Assembly (NCBI GenBank): GCA_947259685.1
Contig: CAMYNC010000135.1
Span: forward strand, 1-9,344
Reading direction: 5' to 3'
Length of the DNA: 9,344 nucleotides
Origin: an uncultured Desulfuromonadales bacterium
GTDB taxonomy: Bacteria > Desulfobacterota > Desulfuromonadia > Desulfuromonadales > Geopsychrobacteraceae
A program made the position numbers and the translations under genes. Under the pieces are notes generated by a model. It searched no databases. It saw only the letters and a list, made by a program, of their open reading frames with translations, and had not been told where the DNA came from. Every line of letters starts with the position of its first letter. The first letter of the stretch is position 1. This document shows, in pieces, positions 1 through 9,344 of the stretch.

Positions 1-2495
1 TTCAGTTCAAGGGCCAGTTCAATTGTCTGGCGACGGATCTCCTCGACAATCTTTGCGGATAAGGAATAAGGCGGCAGAGCGCAGGCGGAATCGCCGGAGT
101 GGATACCAGCCTCCTCGATATGTTGCATGATGCCGCCAATGACAACTTCTTTTCCGTCGGAGAGGGCATCGACGTCCACCTCGATCGCGTCCTGCAGAAA
201 CTTGTCGATCAGGATCGGATGCTCCGGAGAAGCTTCCACGGCGTACTTCATATAATTGCGCAGCCGCTCGACATCGTAAACGATCTCCATGGCCCGCCCG
301 CCGAGAACATAAGACGGCCGTACAACCACCGGATAGCCGATCCGCCCGGCGATCTTTTCCGCTTCCTCAAAGGAGCGGGCGATGCCGTTTTCCGGTTGCA
401 ACAGGTTGAGCTTATGCAGCAGCGCCTGAAAGCGTTCGCGATCCTCGGCCCGATCGATGGCATCGGGCGAGGTACCAATAATCGGTACACCGGCTTTTTC
501 CAGCGCCACGGCAAGCTTCAGCGGGGTCTGGCCGCCATACTGAACAATCACCCCTTCCGGCTTTTCGGTGGCGACAATCTCCAGCACATCTTCCAGGGTC
601 AAAGGCTCGAAGTAGAGCCGGTCAGAGGTATCGTAATCGGTCGAGACGGTCTCTGGATTACAGTTGACCATGATCGTTTCAAAACCTGCTGCCGCCAGAG
701 CAAAGACCCCGTGGACGCAACAATAGTCAAACTCGATCCCCTGGCCGATGCGGTTCGGCCCGCCACCAAGAATCATGATTTTTCGCTTGTCAGTCGGCTC
801 TGCTTCACACTCCGTCTCGTAGGATGAGTACAGATAAGGGGTGAAAGCTTCAAACTCTGCGCCGCAGGTGTCGACCCGCTTGTAGACCGGCCGCACACCG
901 TACTTGTGGCGCAGTTCGCGGACATCCAGCTCGGTCACCTCCCAGAGCACCGCCAGCCGCTTATCGGCGAAACCGTACTTTTTCGCCTCGCGGAGCAGCT
1001 CAACAAACTCTTCGTCCTGGTTGGCGATCAGATTTTTCCGAGTGACCAGCAGGGACTCCATTTCAATGATCTGCTCGATATTACGCAGAAACCAGGGGTC
1101 GATCCCGGTCAACTGGTAAATTTCATCGATACTGAAACCGGTTCGGATCGCATCGCCGATATGCCACATCCGCTCCCAGTTGGGAATCCGCAGGCTGGTG
1201 CGCAATTCGTCCAGCTCGGTTTGAGTCAGGGTCCGCCGGAAATCACCAGGCTTGTCAAACAACCGGCTCTCAAACCCATGAGAACCGATCTCCAGGGAAC
1301 GCAGCGCTTTCTGCAAACTCTCCTTGAAGGTTCGGCCGATCGCCATCGCCTCTCCGACCGACTTCATTTGCGTGGTCAGGGTGGCATCCGCCTGAGGAAA
1401 CTTTTCGAAGGTGAAACGCGGCATCTTGGTGACCACGTAGTCGATGGTCGGCTCGAAGGAGGCCAGGGTCTCGCGGGTAATATCGTTGGAGAGTTCGTCC
1501 AGCCGGTAACCGACAGCAAGCTTGGCGGCAATTTTCGCGATCGGAAAACCGGTCGCCTTGGAGGCCAGCGCCGAGGAGCGGGAGACCCGCGGGTTCATCT
1601 CGATGACCACCAGCCGCCCATCCTTCGGATTGACCCCGAACTGAATGTTCGAGCCGCCGGTATCGACACCGATCTCCCGGATAATCTTCAGCGAGGCATT
1701 TCGCAGGATCTGGTATTCCTTGTCGGTCAAGGTCTGCGCCGGGGCGACAGTGATCGAATCGCCGGTATGCACGCCCATGGCATCGAAGTTCTCAATGGAA
1801 CAGATGATGACCACGTTATCAGCGGTGTCGCGCATCACCTCGAGCTCGTACTCTTTCCAGCCGATCACCGACTCTTCGACGAGAATCTCGTTGGTCGGCG
1901 AGGCCTCGATCCCGGCCAGCGACATCCGCTCGTATTCTTCCAGGTTGTAGGCAATACCACCGCCAGTTCCACCTAAAGTGAAGGAGGGGCGGATAATTGC
2001 CGGGAAGCCGATGTTGTCAATTATCTGCATCGCCTCCTTGTAGCTGTGGGCCAGCCCGGAACGCGGCACCTCAACGCCGATTTTCTCCATCGCCTGCTTG
2101 AACAGGGTCCGATCCTCAGCCTTTTTGATCGGCTCCAGACGGGCGCCGATCAATTCAACGTTGAACTTTTCCAGCACTCCCGCTTCGGCAACCGAAACCG
2201 CCGTGTTTAATGCAGTCTGGCCACCGAGGGTCGGCAGCAAGGCATCAGGGCGTTCCTTTTCGATAATCTGTGCCAGGGCCACCGGGGTGACCGGCTCGAC
2301 GTAGGTCCGGTCGGCAAAATCGGGGTCGGTCATGATGGTCGCCGGATTGGAATTCAGCAGGACGACTTCATAGCCCTCCTCCTTCAACGCCTTACAGGCC
2401 TGGGTGCCTGAATAGTCAAATTCGCAGGCCTGGCCAATGATGATCGGACCAGCGCCGATGATCAGGATCTTTTTGATATCTGTACGTTTTGGCAT
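1..2495 (-). CDS. carB: Carbamoyl-phosphate synthase large subunit, N-terminal 831 residues (3' end outside window)
   Basis: Synthetic subunit of carbamoyl-phosphate synthase: it makes carbamoyl phosphate from bicarbonate, two ATP and the ammonia released by CarA, for pyrimidine and arginine synthesis in the cytoplasm. The frame is open from ATG at 2495 to the window edge (831 codons plus two bases), roughly three quarters of the usual 1,070-1,080 residues. No frameshift or internal stop was found when the whole stretch was translated by hand. It begins [20 protein letters not shown]. The first ATP-grasp domain (carboxyphosphate) has the glycine loop [10 protein letters not shown] near residues 175-184 and the metal-ligand motif E299-M-N301-PR, at the same numbers as in E. 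coli. The second half restarts near residue 574 with [13 protein letters not shown] and contains [14 protein letters not shown], the second ATP-grasp (carbamoyl phosphate) domain. The missing part is the end of that domain and the allosteric domain. An SD-like GAAGGA lies about 10 bases before the ATG. carA ends 92 bases upstream. Confidence 0.97.
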   Translation of the reverse strand, partial: MPKRTDIKKILIIGAGPIIIGQACEFDYSGTQACKALKEEGYEVVLLNSNPATIMTDPDFADRTYVEPVTPVALAQIIEKERPDALLPTLGGQTALNTAVSVAEAGVLEKFNVELIGARLEPIKKAEDRTLFKQAMEKIGVEVPRSGLAHSYKEAMQIIDNIGFPAIIRPSFTLGGTGGGIAYNLEEYERMSLAGIEASPTNEILVEESVIGWKEYELEVMRDTADNVVIICSIENFDAMGVHTGDSITVAPAQTLTDKEYQILRNASLKIIREIGVDTGGSNIQFGVNPKDGRLVVIEMNPRVSRSSALASKATGFPIAKIAAKLAVGYRLDELSNDITRETLASFEPTIDYVVTKMPRFTFEKFPQADATLTTQMKSVGEAMAIGRTFKESLQKALRSLEIGSHGFESRLFDKPGDFRRTLTQTELDELRTSLRIPNWERMWHIGDAIRTGFSIDEIYQLTGIDPWFLRNIEQIIEMESLLVTRKNLIANQDEEFVELLREAKKYGFADKRLAVLWEVTELDVRELRHKYGVRPVYKRVDTCGAEFEAFTPYLYSSYETECEAEPTDKRKIMILGGGPNRIGQGIEFDYCCVHGVFALAAAGFETIMVNCNPETVSTDYDTSDRLYFEPLTLEDVLEIVATEKPEGVIVQYGGQTPLKLAVALEKAGVPIIGTSPDAIDRAEDRERFQALLHKLNLLQPENGIARSFEEAEKIAGRIGYPVVVRPSYVLGGRAMEIVYDVERLRNYMKYAVEASPEHPILIDKFLQDAIEVDVDALSDGKEVVIGGIMQHIEEAGIHSGDSACALPPYSLSAKIVEEIRRQTIELALEL

Positions 2496-2500
2496 CTATC

Positions 2501-2517
2501 TTTTTCCTTCGGAAAAA
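2501..2517 (-). promoter_or_regulatory. Small hairpin holding the carB ribosome binding site
   Basis: In the transcript, UUUUUCC and GGAAAAA can pair over seven base pairs around a GAA triloop, ending 5 bases before the carB ATG. The only Shine-Dalgarno-like sequence for carB (GAAGGA) forms the loop and the 3' arm. The pairing is seen in the sequence. That it lowers or tunes carB translation is inference, and the A-U-rich stem is weak. Confidence 0.4.
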
Positions 2518-2520
2518 TTG

Positions 2521-2586
2521 TGCGAAGTTCGAGGTTCGAAGTTGCGGGTTATATTAACGTCGAACATCGAACTTGGAACGTCGAAC
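2521..2586. repeat. Inverted array of 7-base GTTCGAN / TCGAACN units between carA and carB
   Basis: Plus strand: a degenerate first unit (2521-2526), then GTTCGAG, GTTCGAA and GTT (2527-2543), a 12-base spacer (2544-2555), then AAC-G followed by TCGAAC-A, TCGAAC-T, TGGAAC-G and TCGAAC (2556-2586). The period is exactly 7 and the seventh base varies. The two arms are inverted: 2527-2543 pairs with 2556-2572 in blocks of 6, 6 and 3 bases, with single mismatches at each variable base. The array starts two bases past the carA stop (2588-2590) and fills most of the carA-carB gap. It looks like a dispersed intergenic repeat rather than coding sequence. In the transcript it would form a long hairpin between two cistrons whose products form one enzyme. 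Confidence 0.85.
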
Positions 2587-2587
2587 A

Positions 2588-3712
2588 TTATTTATGCTTT
2601 GCCATCATCTCAATAAAGCTGGCAAACAGGTACTGGGAATCGTGCGGCCCGGGTGAAGCTTCCGGGTGGTACTGCACTGAAAAAGCCGGCAGCTCGCTGT
2701 GCGAAATTCCCTCAACAGTATTGTCATTGAGGTTAATATGGGTCACTTTGACCTGCTCGCCAAGCGACTCGGCGTCAACCGCAAAACCATGATTCTGCGA
2801 GGTGATTTCTACCTGCTGCTGCCGCTGATGCGAAAGTACCGGCTGGTTGCCGCCACGATGACCGAACTTCAGTTTATAGGTGCGACCACCCAGCGCGATC
2901 GACAGCAACTGATGACCCAAACAGATGCCAAAGATCGGCACCTTGCCAAGCAATTGCCGGATGGCTTCCTGGGCGTAACTGATCGGTTCCGGATCGCCGG
3001 GGCCATTGCTGAGGAAAACCCCATCCGGATTCATCTCCAGCACCTCTGCAGCCGGGGTGGTTGCCGGGACAACGGTGACATCACAGCCCGAGGAGACCAG
3101 ATTGCGCAGGATGTTAAATTTGATGCCGAAATCGTAGGCCACGACCTTGTAGGGGCGTTCCTCGCCACTGCAGTCTGCATACCCTTTGCCCAGCTCCCAG
3201 ACCCCTTGCGACCACTGGTAAGACTCGGCGCAGGTGACCTCTTTGACCAGATCGCGACCGATCAACGATGGGGCCTTTTGAGCCTTTTCCAGCAGGCTGT
3301 CGATATCGGTATCGACCGAGGAGACGATGCCGGGCTGTGCCCCTTTGGTGCGGATATGCCGCACCAGGGCGCGAGTGTCGATCCCTTCGATGCCGACAAT
3401 CCCCTGCTCTTTCAGGTAGGCATCCAGGCTCATCTCCGAACGAAAGTTGCTCGGAAAGGGGCAGGCTTCCTTAACTACAAATGCAGAAAGAAAGGGCTTG
3501 CTGGATTCTATGTCTTCCGGGTTGATGCCGCAGTTACCGATCTGCGGATAGGTCATGGTGACAATCTCACCACAATAAGATGGATCGGTCAGAATTTCCT
3601 GGTAACCGGTCAGGCTGGTATTGAAAACCACCTCACCAGTCACTTCACCGATTGCACCGAAGGCTTTACCTTCAAAAACCTTGCCGTCGGCAAGGGCCAA
3701 TATCGCTTTCAT
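2588..3712 (-). CDS. carA: Carbamoyl-phosphate synthase small (glutaminase) subunit
   Basis: Glutamine-hydrolysing subunit that delivers ammonia to CarB through an internal tunnel. It has 374 residues, the normal family length. The N-terminal CarA-specific domain covers about residues 1-185 and includes the conserved [20 protein letters not shown] near 26-45. A class I glutamine amidotransferase domain follows from about 188: the GPGDP oxyanion motif at 237-241, the nucleophile C264 in GICLGHQ, and the catalytic pair H349 and E351 in QYHPEA. The ATG at 3712 is preceded by AGAGG with a 5-base gap. The gene lies 57 bases downstream of pyrC with no terminator visible between them, so it is probably in the same transcript. 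It ends in TAA directly before the heptamer repeat. All key residues are present and the protein should be active. Confidence 0.98.
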   Translation of the reverse strand: MKAILALADGKVFEGKAFGAIGEVTGEVVFNTSLTGYQEILTDPSYCGEIVTMTYPQIGNCGINPEDIESSKPFLSAFVVKEACPFPSNFRSEMSLDAYLKEQGIVGIEGIDTRALVRHIRTKGAQPGIVSSVDTDIDSLLEKAQKAPSLIGRDLVKEVTCAESYQWSQGVWELGKGYADCSGEERPYKVVAYDFGIKFNILRNLVSSGCDVTVVPATTPAAEVLEMNPDGVFLSNGPGDPEPISYAQEAIRQLLGKVPIFGICLGHQLLSIALGGRTYKLKFGHRGGNQPVLSHQRQQQVEITSQNHGFAVDAESLGEQVKVTHINLNDNTVEGISHSELPAFSVQYHPEASPGPHDSQYLFASFIEMMAKHK

Positions 3713-3770
3713 TGAAACCTCTTGTTTCTCGAATCTACTTTAAGTTTTAAGCCCAACCAGCTGTTTCTTC

Positions 3771-5045
3771 TTAATCTCTACTATAAACCACTTTCCCGGC
3801 CAGCAGGGTTTTCATCGCACACCCCTTCATGGTCTGACCGGCAAATGGGGTGTTTTTGCTTTTCGAGGCCAGCTGCTCCGGCTCGACGACCCATTCTTTA
3901 TTCGGATTGATCAAGGCGATGTCGGCCACAGCACCCACTGAAAGGGTGCCGCGGTCAAGGCTGAGGACCTTGGCTGGCTGGCAGGTGGTCAGGGCGATAG
4001 CCTGCGACAGGCTGAGCAGCTTTTCACCGACCAGCTTCAGGGTCAACGGCAGCATTGTTTCCAGCCCGATAATGCCATTCATGGCAATAGCAAACTCAAC
4101 ATTTTTTTCATCATGATGATGGGGAGCATGATCGGTGGCGATAGCATCGATGGTGCCATCAGCAAGTCCGGCGCGGATTGCTGTAACATCATCCTGGGTC
4201 CGCAGGGGGGGATTCATCTTGGCATTGGTGTTATAGCCACGTACCGCTTCGTCGGTCAGGGTGAAATGGTGCGGAGTCGCCTCGCAGGTGACCTTGACGC
4301 CACGCGCTTTGGCCTGCCGGACCAGCTCGACGCTACCTTTGGTGGATACATGGGCGACGTGCAAATGCGCACCGGTCAGTTCGGCGAGCATGATATCGCG
4401 GGAGGTCATAGCATCTTCTGCCACCCAGGGGATTCCCTTGAGGCCAAGCTCTGTTGAAACGGCGCCCTCGTTCATGCAGCCCCCCGCCACCAGGGTCAGA
4501 TCCTCGGCATGGGAAATAATCGGTGCGCCGAAGGTGCCGGCATATTCCAATGCCCGGCGCATCATTTCACCATCCTTGACCGGCAGGCCATCATCGGAAA
4601 AGCCGACGCAGCCACCCGCTTGCAGCTCGCCCATTTCCGCTAGGATTTCACCTTTTAAGCCTTTGGTGATGCAGCCGATCGGATACACGTTGGCACGACC
4701 CTGCTCCTGCGCCTTGCTGATGATGTATTTGGTCACCGCCAGATTGTCATTCACCGGACTGGTGTTCGGCATGCAGGCGACAGAGGTTACACCGCCAGCT
4801 GCTGCAGCCTGGGTGCCGGTAATAACATCTTCTTTATATTCAAGACCCGGATCGCGCAAATGAACATGGATGTCGATCAGACCGGGGGCAACGATCAGAC
4901 CTGCGGCGTTCATCACTTCGGCGTCACCGGCATCGATATTAGCTGCCAGTTCAGCAATTTTTCCGTCGACGATCAGAACGTCGAGCTTCTCATCAATATT
5001 ATTTGCCGGATCAACAACCCGGCCGGATTTCACCAGAACTTTCAT
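3771..5045 (-). CDS. pyrC: Dihydroorotase (class I, zinc-dependent)
   Basis: Catalyses reversible cyclisation of N-carbamoyl-aspartate to dihydroorotate, step three of UMP synthesis. It has 424 residues from the ATG at 5045. It is an amidohydrolase-fold protein with metal-binding H60-V-H62-L-R64 in [10 protein letters not shown], aspartates 151-152 in GFSDDG, H179 in ISHAED, H232 in VAHVST, and the catalytic aspartate D305 in ATDHAPH. Unlike the inactive PyrC' pseudoenzymes found next to pyrB in pseudomonads, this copy keeps the full metal and catalytic set. The FSDDG aspartate in place of a carboxylated lysine matches the Aquifex-type class I enzymes. An in-frame GTG three codons earlier (5054) lies inside the GAGGTG ribosome binding site, so I prefer the ATG, which sits 6 bases after it. 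The gap to the pyrB stop is 26 bases, consistent with co-transcription. Confidence 0.97.
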   Translation of the reverse strand: MKVLVKSGRVVDPANNIDEKLDVLIVDGKIAELAANIDAGDAEVMNAAGLIVAPGLIDIHVHLRDPGLEYKEDVITGTQAAAAGGVTSVACMPNTSPVNDNLAVTKYIISKAQEQGRANVYPIGCITKGLKGEILAEMGELQAGGCVGFSDDGLPVKDGEMMRRALEYAGTFGAPIISHAEDLTLVAGGCMNEGAVSTELGLKGIPWVAEDAMTSRDIMLAELTGAHLHVAHVSTKGSVELVRQAKARGVKVTCEATPHHFTLTDEAVRGYNTNAKMNPPLRTQDDVTAIRAGLADGTIDAIATDHAPHHHDEKNVEFAIAMNGIIGLETMLPLTLKLVGEKLLSLSQAIALTTCQPAKVLSLDRGTLSVGAVADIALINPNKEWVVEPEQLASKSKNTPFAGQTMKGCAMKTLLAGKVVYSRD

Positions 5046-5071
5046 AATTATCACCTCTAACTAAAATGGAA

Positions 5072-6007
5072 TTAGTCTTCGCTCAGTTGGTCACCGCCAG
5101 CCACCAGATAAAGTAGCGCCATCCTGACGGCGACACCATTTTCCACCTGATCGAGGATGACGTTCTGGGCCCCATCAGCGACCGTCGAGACCAGCTCGAC
5201 ACCCCGATTGATCGGCCCGGGGTGCATCACGATAGCATCCGTTTTGGCCAGTTTCAGCTTAGCCTCCGTCAGCCCGAAAAACCGGCAATATTCGCGTACC
5301 GACGGAATCAGCGGCGCTCCCTGCCGTTCTCGTTGGATGCGCAGCATCATCACGCAATCGGCATCGCGAATGGCATCTTCCAGATTATTGAAGACTTCGC
5401 AACCCAGCTTGTCGATCCCCGGTGGCAGCATGGTTCCGGGACCGGCGATCCGAACCGTGGCGCCGAGCTTCTGCAGGCAGTAGATATTGGAACGCACCAC
5501 CCGGCTATGAGTGATATCGCCGACAATCGCCACCGTCAGGCCGGCGATATTGCCTTTGTGTTGACGAATAGTGAAGGCATCGAGCAAAGCCTGGCTGGGA
5601 TGCTCGTGCATCCCGTCACCAGCGTTCACGATGGAACAGTTCAGCCGCTCGGCGAGGTATTGGCAAGAGCCTGCGGCACTGTGCCGCATGACGATTATGT
5701 CGGGATGCATGGCCTGGATATTCAGCGCAGTGTCTTCCAGGGTCTCCCCTTTGACCACCGAAGAGGAGGAGGCGCTGATATTGACCGTGTCGGCTGAAAG
5801 CCGCTTACCGGCAATTTCAAAGGAGGTCCGAGTCCGGGTGCTCGCTTCGAAAAACAGGTTGATTATGGTCTTACCACGCAAGGTTGGAACTTTCTTGATT
5901 TTACGGGTGTTGATTTCCTTGAAGCTTTCGGCGGTATCCAGAATAAAGGTCAGCTCTTCTGCCGAAAGTTCCTGAATGCCGAGAATATGTTTCGGATTGA
6001 AAGTCAT
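5072..6007 (-). CDS. pyrB: Aspartate carbamoyltransferase catalytic subunit
   Basis: Transfers the carbamoyl group of carbamoyl phosphate to aspartate, the committed step of pyrimidine synthesis. It has 311 residues, typical of the catalytic chain alone. The carbamoyl-phosphate domain carries STRTRTSFE at 56-64, the mobile-loop region SSSVVKGET at 81-89 with K86, RHSAAGS from 108, and [10 protein letters not shown] at 134-143. The aspartate domain carries GDITHSRV at 163-170, MLRIQRER near 221-228 and [11 protein letters not shown] at 261-271. The ATG at 6007 has GGAGG six bases upstream and lies 15 bases after the pyrR stop, indicating an operon. No pyrI regulatory chain is adjacent, so allosteric control of the E. 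coli kind is unlikely. Control probably acts at the pyrR leader. The adjacency of pyrB to an active class I pyrC suggests that the two proteins may form a complex (inference from the family). Confidence 0.98.
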   Translation of the reverse strand: MTFNPKHILGIQELSAEELTFILDTAESFKEINTRKIKKVPTLRGKTIINLFFEASTRTRTSFEIAGKRLSADTVNISASSSSVVKGETLEDTALNIQAMHPDIIVMRHSAAGSCQYLAERLNCSIVNAGDGMHEHPSQALLDAFTIRQHKGNIAGLTVAIVGDITHSRVVRSNIYCLQKLGATVRIAGPGTMLPPGIDKLGCEVFNNLEDAIRDADCVMMLRIQRERQGAPLIPSVREYCRFFGLTEAKLKLAKTDAIVMHPGPINRGVELVSTVADGAQNVILDQVENGVAVRMALLYLVAGGDQLSED

Positions 6008-6022
6008 CGATCGCCTCCGCGG

Positions 6023-6758
<736 letters not shown>

Positions 6759-6767
6759 CCGCTATTT

Positions 6768-7433
6768 TCAATCGATGGTGCGGCCGATCCGCCCCCAGCG
6801 GACTTTATCAACCAGTGCGGCATTGGAATCCCAGGACCAGTACTTGACGAAAGCCAGACCTTTGATTTTTTCCATCGGGACGAAGCCCCAGAAGCGGCTA
6901 TCAAAGGAGAAATCACGATTGTCTCCCATGACGAAATAGCTGTCCTGCGGCACTTTTTTCATTTTCATGTAATCGCGTGGTCCCGCAACCGGTGGGATCA
7001 CTTTTTTGTCCTTATGCACGATCTGCGACATGCTGATAGGCTCACCATTGACATAGACCTGCTTGGCCTTGATTTCCACCTCGTCTCCCGGCAACCCTAC
7101 GACCCGTTTGATAAAATCCCGCCGTTGTAAAAACGGCTTCCCTTCATCGTCAGGAAACTCAAACACAATCACGTCGCCACGCTCGGGAGAACGCAGCATC
7201 AGATAACGCTCATCGGAGCCGGGCACCTGGGTTCCATAGATAAACTTATTGACCAGTAAATGGTCGCCGATCAACAGAGTGTCGAGCATTGAGCCAGATG
7301 GAATCTTAAACGCCTGGAAAAGAAAAGTGCGGATTATCAGCGCCAGAATAACCGCAACAATCAGAGCCTCTGACCACTCACGATACCAGGGCTTTCTCGG
7401 GGCCATTTCTTTCTTCTTGGTAAAAAGTGCCAT
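6768..7433 (-). CDS. lepB: Type I signal peptidase
   Basis: Membrane-bound serine protease of the S26 family that cuts signal peptides from exported proteins on the outer face of the inner membrane. It has 221 residues. A basic cytoplasmic N-terminus (KKK at 6-8) is followed by one membrane segment at about 22-40. Box B IPSGSML gives the nucleophile S48. Box D RRDFIKRVVGLPGD gives the general base K109. Box E GDNRDFSFDSRFWG lies at 170-183. This is the simple single-anchor form, shorter than the E. coli enzyme with its two membrane segments and extra periplasmic domain. ATG at 7433 lies 3 bases after the lepA stop, with only a weak AAAGAG upstream, inside the end of lepA, so translational coupling to lepA is likely. 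lepA-lepB is a common linkage in proteobacteria. Confidence 0.97.
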   Translation of the reverse strand: MALFTKKKEMAPRKPWYREWSEALIVAVILALIIRTFLFQAFKIPSGSMLDTLLIGDHLLVNKFIYGTQVPGSDERYLMLRSPERGDVIVFEFPDDEGKPFLQRRDFIKRVVGLPGDEVEIKAKQVYVNGEPISMSQIVHKDKKVIPPVAGPRDYMKMKKVPQDSYFVMGDNRDFSFDSRFWGFVPMEKIKGLAFVKYWSWDSNAALVDKVRWGRIGRTID

Positions 7434-7436
7434 TGT

Positions 7437-9236
7437 CTACTCTTTAACTTTGAGGATAGCGAGAAATGCGTCCTGCGGGAGCTCAACACTCCCGACCTGC
7501 TTCATCCTTTTCTTCCCCGCCTTCTGTTTTTCCAGCAGCTTCCGCTTGCGGGTGATATCACCGCCATAACATTTTGCGGTGACATCTTTGCGCAACGCCT
7601 TCACTGTCGACCGGGCAATGACCTTATTGCCGATCGCCGCCTGGATGGCAACTTCATACTGCTGACGCGGGATAAACTCCTTCATCTTCGAAACCAGCTC
7701 GCGCCCCCGAAACTGCGCCTTATCGTTATGCACGATCAGCGACAAAGCATCGACGACATCACCATTGATCAAAACATTCAGCCGCACCAGCTTACTCGGG
7801 CGGAAGTCGAGATGCTCATAATCGAGCGAAGCGTAACCACGAGTGATTGATTTGAGTCGGTCAAAGAAATCGAGAACAATTTCGTTCAGCGGCAGCTCAT
7901 AAACGACCATAACCCGATTGGCGGTGAGATATTTGAGTTCACGTTGCACGCCGCGCTTTTCAATACAGAGGTTCAGCACCGCACCGACAAATTCATTCGG
8001 CACATGGACCGAGGCGAGCACGAAGGGCTCGTCAATTTTTTCGATGTATTGCAAATCGGGGAGCATGTTGGCGCTTTCGACATGCAGCAGCTCACCCTTG
8101 GTGGTGGTCACCTTATAGACAACCGTCGGTGCCGTGGTGATCAGCTCAACGCCAAATTCACGTTCGAGACGTTCCTGGATAATCTCCATATGCAGCAGGC
8201 CGAGAAAGCCACAACGAAAGCCAAAACCAAGCGCCAGAGAATTCTCTGGCTCAAAGGAAAAGGCCGCATCGTTCAAGCGCAGCTTCTCAAGCGCATCGCG
8301 CAGGGCATCGTATTCCCCCGAATCGATCGGGTAGAGCCCGGAGAAAACCATCGGCTTAACTTCCTTGTAGCCGGGCAAAGCCTTTTCTGCAGGTTTATGC
8401 AGATGGGTGATGGTATCCCCAACCTTGGCATCCTCAACCACCTTGATTCCGGCGATCAGAAAACCGACCTCACCGGCAGCCAGTTGCGGTAATTCCAGGG
8501 GATGCGGGCTGAAAGCACCAACTTTCTGCACTTCATAGACCCCACCAGTGGCCATCAACTTAATCTTCTCACCTTTTTTAATTGTGCCATCGATAACCCG
8601 CACCAATACAATGACCCCCTGATAAGAGTCGTACCAGGAATCGAAGGTCAATGCTTTGAGTGGCGCTTCCGGATCACCGCCCGGTGCCGGCACCCGCAGC
8701 ACAACGGCCTCGAGGATTTCGTCAATGCCCCTGCCCTCTTTGGCGCTGGCGAGAATAGCATCGCTAGTGTCGATACCGACAATCTCTTCAACTTCTTCTC
8801 TGATCCGTTCCGGCTCAGCATTCGGCAGATCAATCTTGTTCAGCACGGGGAAAATTTCCAGGTCCTGATCGATCGCCATATAGACGTTAGCCAGGGTCTG
8901 AGCTTCGACTCCTTGGGCAGCATCAACCACCAGCATGGCACCTTCGCAAGCCGACAGTGAACGGCTGACCTCGTAGGAAAAATCTACATGCCCCGGGGTG
9001 TCGATTAGGTTAAGAATGTAATCCTGCCCATCCTTAGCGTGGTAGTTCAGGCGAACCGCCTGAGCTTTGATGGTAATCCCGCGCTCCTTCTCAAGTTCCA
9101 TTTTGTCGAGATATTGATCCGACTTTTCTCGATCGGAGAGCGCGCCTGTGGCTTCCAGCAGACGATCAGCCAGGGTCGACTTACCATGATCAATATGGGC
9201 AATAATTGAAAAATTACGAATATTCTGTTGCTTCAT
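7437..9236 (-). CDS. lepA: Elongation factor 4 (back-translocating ribosomal GTPase LepA)
   Basis: Translational GTPase related to EF-G that binds ribosomes, variously described as promoting back-translocation or aiding 30S assembly. It has 599 residues, the normal length. The GTP-binding elements are complete: G1 AHIDHGKST at 13-21, switch [10 protein letters not shown] at 51-59, G3 DTPGH at 79-83, G4 NKID at 133-136 and G5 SAK at 164-166. EF-G-like domains II, III and V follow, with [20 protein letters not shown] in domain III. The C-terminal domain unique to the family includes [17 protein letters not shown] near the end. The start is firm: a TGA lies in frame directly before the ATG and the family N-terminus begins at this point. 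There is no clear Shine-Dalgarno sequence (CACCUGA precedes the ATG). It is probably the first gene of lepA-lepB. Confidence 0.98.
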   Translation of the reverse strand: MKQQNIRNFSIIAHIDHGKSTLADRLLEATGALSDREKSDQYLDKMELEKERGITIKAQAVRLNYHAKDGQDYILNLIDTPGHVDFSYEVSRSLSACEGAMLVVDAAQGVEAQTLANVYMAIDQDLEIFPVLNKIDLPNAEPERIREEVEEIVGIDTSDAILASAKEGRGIDEILEAVVLRVPAPGGDPEAPLKALTFDSWYDSYQGVIVLVRVIDGTIKKGEKIKLMATGGVYEVQKVGAFSPHPLELPQLAAGEVGFLIAGIKVVEDAKVGDTITHLHKPAEKALPGYKEVKPMVFSGLYPIDSGEYDALRDALEKLRLNDAAFSFEPENSLALGFGFRCGFLGLLHMEIIQERLEREFGVELITTAPTVVYKVTTTKGELLHVESANMLPDLQYIEKIDEPFVLASVHVPNEFVGAVLNLCIEKRGVQRELKYLTANRVMVVYELPLNEIVLDFFDRLKSITRGYASLDYEHLDFRPSKLVRLNVLINGDVVDALSLIVHNDKAQFRGRELVSKMKEFIPRQQYEVAIQAAIGNKVIARSTVKALRKDVTAKCYGGDITRKRKLLEKQKAGKKRMKQVGSVELPQDAFLAILKVKE

Positions 9237-9284
9237 TCAGGTGCTACCAACAATAAATAATTAAGAGTATTTTCAGAACCGCTA

Positions 9285-9314
9285 ATACTAATCGTGAGGG
9301 AGGGGGTTTGTAAA
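9285..9314 (-). promoter_or_regulatory. Weak candidate promoter for lepA-lepB
   Basis: TTTACA at 9309-9314 and TAGTAT at 9285-9290 on the minus strand, spaced by 18 bases, match sigma70 elements at 5/6 and 4/6 positions. The rest of the 108-base stretch 9237-9344 upstream of lepA has an AT-rich part next to the gene and a purine-rich (plus strand) part at the window edge. No gene or terminator is visible in it. Confidence 0.3.
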
Positions 9315-9344
9315 GGAGAAAGGCAAGCAGCGGGCAGATAGGGG

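Noticed and set aside
906..1976. 356-codon plus-strand open frame
   Set aside because: It lies wholly antisense to the intact carB frame, resembles no family I know and has no ribosome binding site I could recognise; it is a by-product of carB codon usage. The 242-codon frame at 99-827 is the same kind.
1..2495. Possible frameshift in carB, because no single closed frame is bounded within the window
   Set aside because: Translation from 2495 to position 1 is continuous with conserved motifs throughout; the gene is simply cut by the window edge.
2521..2586. CRISPR array or intrinsic terminator at the heptamer array
   Set aside because: Units of 7 bases without spacers exclude CRISPR. The hairpin is not followed by a U-run on the minus strand, and carB continues the operon.
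2520..2792. 90-codon plus-strand frame starting near the heptamer repeat
   Set aside because: Its first part is translation of the 7-base repeat (giving NVEH-like pieces) and the rest is antisense to carA; not a gene.
2699..3715. 338-codon plus-strand open frame
   Set aside because: Antisense to carA over its whole length; carA has all catalytic motifs, so this is a shadow frame.
3713..3770. Possible promoter or terminator between pyrC and carA
   Set aside because: The 58 bases contain only a short CTTAAA duplication and the carA ribosome binding site; no stem with U-run and no convincing -35/-10 pair.
5046..5054. GTG at 5054 as the pyrC start
   Set aside because: It lies within the GAGGTG ribosome binding site; the ATG at 5045 has proper spacing and matches the family N-terminus.

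Overview
The window is a compact bacterial chromosome segment in which every recognisable gene lies on the minus strand. Read in the direction of transcription (from the right end of the window to the left) the order is lepA, lepB, pyrR, pyrB, pyrC, carA, carB, with carB running off the left edge. The long plus-strand open frames are antisense shadows of these genes. The linkage lepA-lepB followed by pyrR-pyrB-pyrC-carA-carB, together with moderate GC and the protein sequences, suggests a deltaproteobacterium of the Desulfuromonadales (Geobacter/Desulfuromonas relatives). That placement rests on recalled gene order and motifs, not on a search.

Right part (about 6768-9344): lepA (elongation factor 4, a ribosomal GTPase) and lepB (type I signal peptidase), separated by 3 bases and evidently co-transcribed. 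Upstream of lepA are about 108 bases with only a weak promoter candidate. Middle (about 6560-6767): a 208-base leader holding a good sigma70-type promoter, a stem-loop resembling a PyrR-binding loop, and a strong intrinsic terminator with a run of eight U, just ahead of pyrR. This is the layout of a PyrR-controlled transcription attenuator.

Left part (1-6559): the first three steps of de novo UMP synthesis. CarA and CarB make carbamoyl phosphate, PyrB joins it to aspartate, and PyrC closes the ring to dihydroorotate. PyrR probably senses UMP/UTP and returns control to the leader. pyrD, pyrE and pyrF are not present. The carA-carB gap is filled by an unusual inverted array of 7-base GTTCGAN units, and the carB ribosome binding site lies in a small hairpin.

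No new enzymatic or defence system is visible. The interest lies in the non-coding parts: the pyr leader with its variant PyrR loop, and the heptamer repeat element inside an otherwise conserved operon.
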